Below are positions 58,553 to 64,000 of a stretch of DNA of 64,000 nt, piece after piece. The DNA comes from Plut-88900 sp965116945 (lineage in GTDB: Bacteria > Chloroflexota > Dehalococcoidia > Plut-88900). Every line of letters begins with the position of its first letter. The first letter of the stretch is position 1. Where the stretch lies: positions 1,054,001 to 1,118,000 of the forward strand of contig OZ220734.1 in NCBI GenBank assembly GCA_965116945.1, in the 5' to 3' direction. The notes beneath the pieces were generated by a model. That model was not told where the DNA came from. It saw only the letters and a program-made list of their open reading frames with translations, and searched no databases. Both the position numbers and the translations under genes were made by a program.

Positions 58553-59809
58553 ATGAGTATCGACGTCAAGACCCTGCCTCTTAGAAATGTGAGAATCGTG
58601 GACCTTACGCGATACTGGGCGGGCCCCTATGCCACCCAGTTGATGGCCTCTTTCGGCGCAGAGGTCATCCGCGTAGAGGCCACCGTCTATGTGGACGCCG
58701 TGAGGTATATGCTCCCTCCCGACGGTATAGAAGACACCGAGGACCCCCACAACCGCGGCTCCTACTTCCACATGGGCAACCGCAGCAAGAACAGCATCGC
58801 CCTGGACCTGCAAATTGAGCAGGGCCGAGACCTCCTGCTCCAGCTCGTTTCTATTGCCGACGTCGTTATCGAAAACTACAGCGCCCGGGTCATGGGCAAC
58901 CTCGGACTGGAATACGACGACCTGAGAAAAGTGCGCCCCGACATCATCATGATGAGCATGCCCTCCTTCGGCAGGTCGGGGCCCTACCGGGACTACGTAT
59001 GCTTCGGTGAGGCCCTGGAAGGAATGACCGGCCTATCCCACATGACCGGACTCCCCGATGGACCCCCCGTGCGCTCGTCTGGCGCCTACACGGACCCGGG
59101 TTCCGGCATGTGGGGCGTATATTCCATTCTTGCCGCCCTGCAGAATCGACAACGCACGGGGCGCGGCGTACGAATGGATCTCTCCCAGCAGGAGGGCTAC
59201 ATTGGCCTCCTCAGTGACTCGGTCCTGGACTACACCATGAACGGCCGGATCAGAAAGCGCCTCGGGAACCGACACCTTTCCCGCGCCCCCCAGGGTGCCT
59301 ACCGGTGCGAGGGGGAAGACGAGTGGGTCGCGATCTCAGCTGAGACCGACGCGCACTGGGAGGCCCTGTGCAGTGCAATGGGGCGCACCGACCTGTTGCA
59401 AGAGCCCCCATACCGCCATGTCCTCGGCCGTTACAGGTTGCAGGACGAGATTGACGGATTGATCAACGCCTGGACCTCGGGACTCGGGGCCAGGGAAGTG
59501 ATGGCCCGACTCCAGGAAGCCGGGGTGCCCTGTGGTATCGTGAGCAAGGCCAACGACCTCTTCGAAGACCCCCACTTCAAGGAGCGCCGCTTCTTCGAGA
59601 TCACGGACCATCCATCCGTGGGCCAATACCCCCACTTCGGGATGCCCTTCAAGATGTCGAAGACCCCCGGAGGAAGCCATTCCCACGCTCCCCTGTACGG
59701 TGAGCACAACCGCCGGGTCTTCTGCGAAGTCCTTGGGCTCGAAGAGAACGAATACAACCGGTTGTTGGAAGGGCGCGTATCGGCCGAGGCCCCACTGATC
59801 GGCGACTAG
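58553..59809 (+). CDS. CaiB/BaiF family CoA-transferase, copy 2
   Basis: 418 residues, three bases after copy 1, so co-translated. VRIVDLTRYWAGPYATQLMA, then FGAEVIRVEATVYVDAVRYM, VVIENYSARVMGNLGLEYDD and IIMMSMPSFGRSGPYRDYV are family motifs. RTGRGVRMDLSQQEGYIGLL follows. It is only moderately similar to copy 1, as expected for two subunits. It activates a carboxylic acid for the SDR and hydratase encoded next. Confidence 0.9.
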   Translation: MSIDVKTLPLRNVRIVDLTRYWAGPYATQLMASFGAEVIRVEATVYVDAVRYMLPPDGIEDTEDPHNRGSYFHMGNRSKNSIALDLQIEQGRDLLLQLVSIADVVIENYSARVMGNLGLEYDDLRKVRPDIIMMSMPSFGRSGPYRDYVCFGEALEGMTGLSHMTGLPDGPPVRSSGAYTDPGSGMWGVYSILAALQNRQRTGRGVRMDLSQQEGYIGLLSDSVLDYTMNGRIRKRLGNRHLSRAPQGAYRCEGEDEWVAISAETDAHWEALCSAMGRTDLLQEPPYRHVLGRYRLQDEIDGLINAWTSGLGAREVMARLQEAGVPCGIVSKANDLFEDPHFKERRFFEITDHPSVGQYPHFGMPFKMSKTPGGSHSHAPLYGEHNRRVFCEVLGLEENEYNRLLEGRVSAEAPLIGD

Positions 59810-59829
59810 TATCAGGGGAGGATTGCATC

Positions 59830-60591
59830 ATGGGCGATAGTTCAGACATCTCCGGGGAAGTCGCCGTAGTTACCGGCGCAGCCCAGGGCATAGGACGCGG
59901 AATCGCACACGTCCTCGCAGGGGCCGGAGTCAATATCGTCATCGGAGACATCCAGCCCGCCGACAGGACCGTTTCCGAGATAAAGGAGATGGGTGTAGAA
60001 GCCGTGAGCATGCTCATGGACACCAGCAACCCCCGTGAAGCCGACGCCCTAGTCAACCTCGCCATAGAGCAGTTTGGTCGACTCGATATCTTGGTCAACA
60101 ACGCCGGCATAGACGCCCCCAGGGGCAACGCCTGGGACCTCCCCGACGAGGAATGGCGACGCACTATAGACGTGAACGTCAATGGAGTTTTCTACTGCTC
60201 CAGGGCCGCCCTGGGCCCGATGATGAAGGCGAAGAAGGGATTCATCGCCAACATGAGCTCCCAGGCCGCTCGCGTCGGGGAGCCGGGGATGTCACCGGCC
60301 TACAACGCCAGCAAGGCAGCGCTGCTCGGCATGACCATGGAGTTTGCCCTCCAGGGCGCCGACCACGGGATAAGAGTCGTTGCGCTTATGCCCGGCGCCA
60401 TCGACTCCCGGGAACCTGGTTGGTCCGAGGAGCGCAAGGCCGAGATCCTTGTCGAATACCCCCTCGGTATCGGTACACCGACAGACATCGGCGAGATGAT
60501 TAGACACCTCGCCAGCCCAGCGTCGAGATGGGTGTCGGGAACTGCTGTCCAGCTTACCGGCGGCTATCAGAGAGGCAAATCATGGTTCTAG
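59830..60591 (+). CDS. Short-chain dehydrogenase/reductase
   Basis: 253 residues. VTGAAQGIGRGIAHVLAGAG is the cofactor glycine motif, VIGDI follows, then DILVNNAGIDAP, and the catalytic Ser-Tyr-Lys in ANMSSQAARVGEPG and AYNASKAA. An Asp after the second strand points to NAD(H). The C-terminal WVSGTAVQLTGGYQRGKSWF is typical. GGGGAGGATTGC precedes the ATG. It probably oxidises a hydroxyacyl-CoA or alcohol in the same pathway; its end overlaps the next gene by 10 bp. Confidence 0.92.
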   Translation: MGDSSDISGEVAVVTGAAQGIGRGIAHVLAGAGVNIVIGDIQPADRTVSEIKEMGVEAVSMLMDTSNPREADALVNLAIEQFGRLDILVNNAGIDAPRGNAWDLPDEEWRRTIDVNVNGVFYCSRAALGPMMKAKKGFIANMSSQAARVGEPGMSPAYNASKAALLGMTMEFALQGADHGIRVVALMPGAIDSREPGWSEERKAEILVEYPLGIGTPTDIGEMIRHLASPASRWVSGTAVQLTGGYQRGKSWF

Positions 60592-61346
60592 ATTACGAAG
60601 TCCGAGACAGGGTCGCCTACATCACCATGAACCGACCCCACGCCATGAATGCCATCAACGAGGAGCTTAAGCAGAAACTGCGCGCAGCCATCGAGGAAGT
60701 GGACCGGGACCCGAATGTCTGGGTCGCCATAGTAACCGGCGCAGGCGACAGGGCCTTCAGCGCCGGCGGTGACCTGAAGGAATACGTGACCCGAGAGTTG
60801 GAAGGGCCGGGCCAGCCCTACTCCATGTTCAAGCATTACGACCAGCCCATGTCCGTGAAGCCCTTCATTGCTGCTATCAACGGCTACTGCCTGGCCGGAG
60901 GCCTCGAGCTGGCCATCGCCTGCGATATAAGGATCGCCTCGGAGACCGCCTCCTTCGGCTGCCCCGAGCCCCGCTGGGGCCTCCTCCACGGGTACGGCGC
61001 CATGCGTCTGCCCAAGATAATCGGCGCCTCCGACGCCATGGAAATGCTGCTGACGGGAGATTTCATCGATGCAGAAAAAGCCCTCCGCATCGGCCTCGTG
61101 AGCCGGGTCGTGCCACAGGAAGACCTGATCTCTACGGCAGAGTCCCTGGCTCGCCGCATCTGCGAAAACGCCCCACTTTCAGTCCGGGTGACCAGGGACC
61201 TCGCTTATCGTGGGTCCAATATGCCTCATAACGAGGCCCTCCACCTGGTCCACACCCTCATGTCGGCCCTCTACGAAAGCGCCGACAGCAAGGAAGGCCC
61301 CCGAGCCTTCTCCGAAAAGCGTCCCCCCAACTACCGGGCTCGCTAG
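60582..61346 (+). CDS. Enoyl-CoA hydratase
   Basis: 254 residues from ATG 60582, overlapping the SDR end. VAYITMNRPHAMNAINEEL, RAFSAGGDLKEYV (oxyanion hole), INGYCLAGGLELAIACDIRI with the first Glu, and FGCPEPRWGLLHGYGAMRLP with the second Glu in place. Unlike the crotonase at 3065, both acidic residues are kept, so true hydratase activity is likely. It completes the aminotransferase, CoA-transferase, SDR and hydratase set, which looks like a beta-oxidation-style route. Confidence 0.9.
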   Translation: MVLDYEVRDRVAYITMNRPHAMNAINEELKQKLRAAIEEVDRDPNVWVAIVTGAGDRAFSAGGDLKEYVTRELEGPGQPYSMFKHYDQPMSVKPFIAAINGYCLAGGLELAIACDIRIASETASFGCPEPRWGLLHGYGAMRLPKIIGASDAMEMLLTGDFIDAEKALRIGLVSRVVPQEDLISTAESLARRICENAPLSVRVTRDLAYRGSNMPHNEALHLVHTLMSALYESADSKEGPRAFSEKRPPNYRAR

Positions 61347-61811
61347 CTGCATTTACCCCCTCCCCTGAATTCCGAGACCCACCTGTTTCGTCATTCCGGC
61401 CCCCAAGCCGGAATCCAGCCCTGTCCTTACAACTCGTCATTCCCGACCCTGATCGGGAATCCATCCCTGCGGGGAGGGGGGTTCCGTTCGCCCTGAGCGA
61501 AGTCGAAGAGCCTGCCCCCGAGAAGTCGGGGGGTCAACCGAACGGAACGGGGAGGTCCGCTCACCCTGAACCTCGTCGAAGGATCGAGCCTTGGGTGGCT
61601 AACGCCTCATCAATCCGCCACCCTTGCCCTCGCTGCCCACGCCCATCTCTGTCATTCCGATGCCCCGCGAGGTCGAAGATGCGCCTGAGGCGTGAATCTC
61701 CAGCGTCCCTCCCCCCACTCACCCCCACCCCTAAACCCACCTAAGCCGTCATTCCGACCCCCGGGCCGGCTGAAAGTGCGCCATAGGCGTGAAACCATCC
61801 CCTCCCCCCCA
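61347..61811 (+). repeat. Dense repeat cluster (families B, C, D) with nested inserts
   Basis: Family C at about 61390-61420 and 61434-61465 (empty junctions). Family B at 61478-61545, with a nested AGCCTG/CCCCCGA hairpin, as at 16594. A second family B is at about 61553-61592. Family D at 61647-61695 carries a 22-bp insert at GCGAGG^AATCTC. Family C at 61745-61800 carries an insert after GGGCCGG. No gene. Confidence 0.8.
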
Positions 61812-61928
61812 GTACCAAAACTAGAGGCAGGCGCATGTGCGCAGCACATGCGCCTGCCTCTGTTTTCTTATCCCCCTCTCCCTTAATGGCCCTAAGGGAG
61901 AGGGGGATCAAGGGGGTGAGGGTTCCCC
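61812..61928 (+). repeat. Family A variable-stem hairpin element, copy 13
   Basis: Flank GTACCAAAACTAG, hairpin 61824-61860 with arm GAGGCAGGCGCATGTGC and loop GCA, then TGTTTTCTT, the second hairpin and tail. Confidence 0.9.
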
Positions 61929-61969
61929 AGCGGGCCTGGGGGGGCCTCCCAAGGTGTGACATCTACCCC

Positions 61970-61999
61970 TTGACTCCGACTGAACACCCGTACTAATCT
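61970..61999 (+). promoter_or_regulatory. SOS-box-like promoter, copy P3
   Basis: TTGACT (61970-61975), an 18-bp spacer, TAATCT (61994-61999), dyad GAACACCCGTAC (61982-61993) against the -10. AAGGAGGA follows at 62041-62048, then AAGCCCCCGATCGGG as in P1/P2, where a CTGTAAGTG hairpin insert (from about 62083) interrupts the sequence. Confidence 0.6.
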
Positions 62000-62064
62000 G
62001 CCCACCGTTCTAACATCAGTCTCCCCAATCCCACTCAGCTAAGGAGGAACCGAAACACACCGCG

Positions 62065-62165
62065 AGGAAGCCCCCGATCGGGCTGTAAGTGCGCCACAGG
62101 CGTGAATCCATCCCCGTGAGGGGCCGCTCACCCTGAGCAACGTCGAAGGGTCGAGCGGGGGGAGG
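62065..62165 (+). repeat. Family C with micro-insert, then family B
   Basis: GATCGGG, a 22-bp insert (CTGTAAGTG, CGCC-ACA-GGCG), then AATCCATCCCC. The family B copy at about 62115-62163 has arms CCGCTC/GAGCGG. This disrupts what followed promoter P3. Confidence 0.8.
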
Positions 62166-62210
62166 CTCGCGCATCTTCAGTTCTTCGCACAACTCCACCG
62201 CCAACCCCCC

Positions 62211-62240
62211 TTGACAACATCCAAACATACGTTCTATTAT
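62211..62240 (+). promoter_or_regulatory. SOS-box-like promoter, copy P4
   Basis: TTGACA (62211-62216), an 18-bp spacer, TATTAT (62235-62240), dyad AAACATACGTTC (62223-62234) against the -10. The ATG at 62251 lies 10 nt after the -10, so the message would be leaderless or nearly so. It is the only copy followed by an open gene. Confidence 0.65.
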
Positions 62241-62250
62241 ACCCACAGCA

Positions 62251-63378
62251 ATGTCCCGACCCTCCAAACACCACAACAAACCCTTGTCAAAACTCCGACG
62301 CCCCTCCCCCGGGGCGCCTGCTCAAGAGGCGGTTGGTCTGCTCACCCAGCCCGACTCCCTCGCGGATGCCCGCGGTTGCCGACCGCGGAAGAACTCCCGC
62401 TCCACCGTACCCGGTGTAGAAGCGGATGCCTGCGGCACTGCGCCGCGGAAGAAACCCCGCTCCGCCTTACCGGGCGTAGAAGCGGATGCCCGCGGCACTG
62501 CGCCGTGGAAGAGTCCCCGCTCCGCCTTACCGGGCGTCGATGCGGATGCCCGCAGCCACCGGCCGCGGAAGAACTCCCGCCCCGTCGGGCGCGGTCGAAG
62601 GCCCAGGGGCCGACGCCCCAACCGGCGCCGCTCCCTGTCCCACGTCTCCCCTTCCCTGCCCCTGCTGTCCCATGACAGCCCGGACATCGAAGGCGAAATC
62701 GCCCTCCTCCGCTCGTTGACCAATCGCCTCTTGAGCATGCGCCCCCTCGACTACACCCAGATTAACCGATGCCTCCGACTCATCATTCGGGCCTGGTCCG
62801 CCCAGGCCAAAGCCCCCAAACAGCTCACCGACGAAGAGCAAATCGACAACCTCATCAAGAAGGTCTTCCAGGACAACGTAGACAGGGGTGACCTCGACTT
62901 CCGCGACCTCGTCCCTGTCCGCATGGCCCGGCCCGGAGACAAGTGGTGGCCCTGGAGACACCTCATCCCCATCCATAACCGCTGGCGCTTCGGCCTTATA
63001 GACCCCGACGAGCCCTGGCCCCCGGAAGAAGACGAATGGCCGGCCGATGAACAGGCCATGCGCAGGTTCGCCGGGACCTACATCCCCCCGGACTTCCTCG
63101 ATGACCTCGAAGAGGATGACGACGAAGACGATGACTATGACCCCGACCCTGATGACGATAATGACCCACCCCCCTACTACCCGCCCCATGACGAAGACCC
63201 CGACCCTCTATCCGTCGTTCCTGCGGAGGCAGGAACCCATCCCCCTATGCCAACCGAGGCTGGCCTGTACCCTTCACCTCTTGACCCTTTCGAGGAACAC
63301 CCACCTGACCTGACCATCACCCCCAACCCACCACCCAACCCCAAACCCCTCATCGCCCGAGGCCGCCCCCCTCCCTGA
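62251..63378 (+). CDS. Repeat-bearing hypothetical protein under an SOS-like promoter
   Basis: 375 residues, no known family. Residues about 38-110 are 20-residue basic repeats (RSTVPGVEADACGTAPRKKP and variants). About 145-215 are helical (EGEIALLRSLTNRLLSMRPL, then INRCLRLIIRAWSAQ). About 215-280 are Trp-rich (DKWWPWRHLIPIHNRWRFG). A run of Asp/Glu follows (DDLEEDDDEDDDYD), then a Pro-rich tail. SVVPAEAGTHPP near residue 325 is a family C repeat read in frame. The helical middle resembles proteins common in this lineage, by general impression only. Leaderless start. It may be a real gene invaded by repeats. Confidence 0.55.
   Translation: MSRPSKHHNKPLSKLRRPSPGAPAQEAVGLLTQPDSLADARGCRPRKNSRSTVPGVEADACGTAPRKKPRSALPGVEADARGTAPWKSPRSALPGVDADARSHRPRKNSRPVGRGRRPRGRRPNRRRSLSHVSPSLPLLSHDSPDIEGEIALLRSLTNRLLSMRPLDYTQINRCLRLIIRAWSAQAKAPKQLTDEEQIDNLIKKVFQDNVDRGDLDFRDLVPVRMARPGDKWWPWRHLIPIHNRWRFGLIDPDEPWPPEEDEWPADEQAMRRFAGTYIPPDFLDDLEEDDDEDDDYDPDPDDDNDPPPYYPPHDEDPDPLSVVPAEAGTHPPMPTEAGLYPSPLDPFEEHPPDLTITPNPPPNPKPLIARGRPPP
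62361..62580 (+). repeat. 60-bp tandem repeat inside the hypothetical gene (~3.7 units)
   Basis: Units start near 62401, 62461 and 62521, with a partial unit from 62361. Each contains TACCGGGCGTAGAAGCGGAT, then GCCCGCGGCACTGCGCCG and GGAAGA. It codes 20 residues per unit, in frame. The region GTACC...TAGA.GC.GA.GCCTGCGGC...GCGC lines up with the left half of family A copy 1 (2939-2975). Confidence 0.85.
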
Positions 63379-63642
63379 CCCCAATAACCCGCCCCCAAAA
63401 ACCGAATGCCCGAGATGACTCTTGCCCACCCCCACGCCCTTTAATCCGTCGTTCCTGCGGAGGGCAGAGCCTGCCCCTGCGAAGGCAGGGGAACCCATCC
63501 CTCCGGAACAACCACCTAAAACCCCGCAATCCACCCCTCCCTGACCCCCTCCGTCATCCCACCCCCCGAGCCGGCTGCAAGATGCGCCCACGGCGTGAAT
63601 CCATCCTCGCCCCTTCCTTATGCGTCATCCCCTCCCTTCTCC
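63379..63642 (+). repeat. Family C copies with nested inserts downstream of the hypothetical gene
   Basis: About 63440-63500 is a TCGTTCCTGCGGAGG-type copy carrying an AGCCTGCCCCTGCG/GGCAGGGG hairpin. About 63550-63605 is a family C copy with a CTGCAAGATG/CGCC..GGCG insert after GAGCCGG. ACCGAAT at about 63400 recalls the cassette end motif. No gene. Confidence 0.7.
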
Positions 63643-63804
63643 CCAGTATTGAACTAGAGGCAGAGGTTGGCGCTTCAGCGCCAACCTCTGCCTCTGTTCT
63701 TCTCTCCCCCTCTCCCTTAAAGGCCCTAAGGGTCGAAGATGTCGAAGATGCGCCTAGGCGTGCGCCTGTGGCGTGAGAGGCGGATAAAGGGGGTGAGGGT
63801 TCCC
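63643..63804 (+). repeat. Family A element, copy 14, split by a micro-insert
   Basis: Hairpin 63657-63693 with arm GAGGCAGAGGTTGGCGC and loop TTCA. The second hairpin is interrupted after CTAAGGG by 43 bp (TCGAAGATG twice, then two CGCC..GGCG units, ending GTG) before AGAGG resumes, the same site as in the copy at 16703. Confidence 0.9.
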
Positions 63805-64000
63805 TTCCCGTCTCTTAAACAATCAAGGCCGTGCCTGAAACCCCAAAACAATCGAACATCCTACACCCCTCCCACTTCCTCCCGACGCGGAATCGAAGAA
63901 CTCGCCCCCGGCCTCTGCACCGACACCGCCGCCGCTCTGTTCGCAAAGGCCACTGCTTCCGATAGCGACGCCCCTTCGCTCAGTCGCGCTGCCAACCCCC
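63805..64000. other. Unassigned end of the window
   Basis: From about 63857 one forward frame stays open to the edge (SYTPPTSSRRGIEELAPGLC, then TDTAAALFAKATASDSDAPS) with coding-like codon choice. No start codon with a ribosome site is evident, so it could be the beginning of a gene that continues outside. I cannot name a product. Confidence 0.3.

Noticed and set aside
2937..63804. Family A copies as a CRISPR array
   Set aside because: Copies are scattered kilobases apart, lack regular spacers and have no cas genes near; the variable part is a self-complementary stem, not a spacer.

Overview
The window is about 64 kb of high-GC bacterial DNA with strongly C/G-ending codons. It carries about 50 protein genes and no rRNA, tRNA, CRISPR array or insertion sequence that I could find. 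Gene content points to a Chloroflexota-type bacterium, most likely a Dehalococcoidia/SAR202-like lineage: tandem paralogues of luciferase-like monooxygenases, metal-dependent amidohydrolases, formamidases and CaiB/BaiF CoA-transferases, plus a PyrR-controlled pyr operon. This placement is inference from gene content only.

Layout. 1-10.4 kb: tail of an MBL-fold hydrolase, a Phd/PIN toxin-antitoxin pair, a PurM/HypE-like protein coupled to a HAD phosphatase, an enoyl-CoA hydratase, an AIM24-like protein, an LLM oxidoreductase, an EEP nuclease and a YtcJ-like amidohydrolase. 10.4-20 kb: two restriction-modification loci (a single-chain type ISP-like enzyme; and an adenine methyltransferase, SprT-like protein and REase operon), with an amidase and a Tag glycosylase between them. 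21-27 kb: an M24-fold hydrolase and a minus-strand operon of RidA, FAD oxidoreductase, Rieske oxygenase and a membrane protein, with a paralogous FAD enzyme beyond it. 27.5-38 kb: PyrR attenuator, pyrR, pyrB (fused to a PyrI-type zinc ribbon), carA, a VapBC pair, HAD, carB, pyrK and a beta-propeller lipoprotein. 38-40 kb: a cysteine-containing PadR regulator with arsM, then a protoglobin. 40.4-55.3 kb: a large catabolic island (cyclase, five amidohydrolases, two formamidases, a VOC dioxygenase, a proline racemase-family enzyme, three LLM enzymes). 55.9-61.3 kb: aminotransferase, two CoA-transferases, SDR and enoyl-CoA hydratase.

The most unusual content lies between the genes. Interspersed elements fill most gaps. 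Family A (14 hairpins, all in one orientation) has conserved flanks around a stem whose sequence differs from copy to copy while both arms stay complementary. Two tandem copies 350 bp apart differ by compensatory base-pair changes. Family B (a CTGAG...GTCGAAG core) also has outer arms that vary together. Two classes of small hairpin insert are nested inside several repeat families, and matching empty sites exist in the same window. Four promoters share one design: TTGAC, an 18-bp spacer, and a 12-bp dyad resembling a GAACN4GTTC SOS box directly against the -10. Two of them head hairpin-dense cassettes of about 550 bp with no convincing reading frame.
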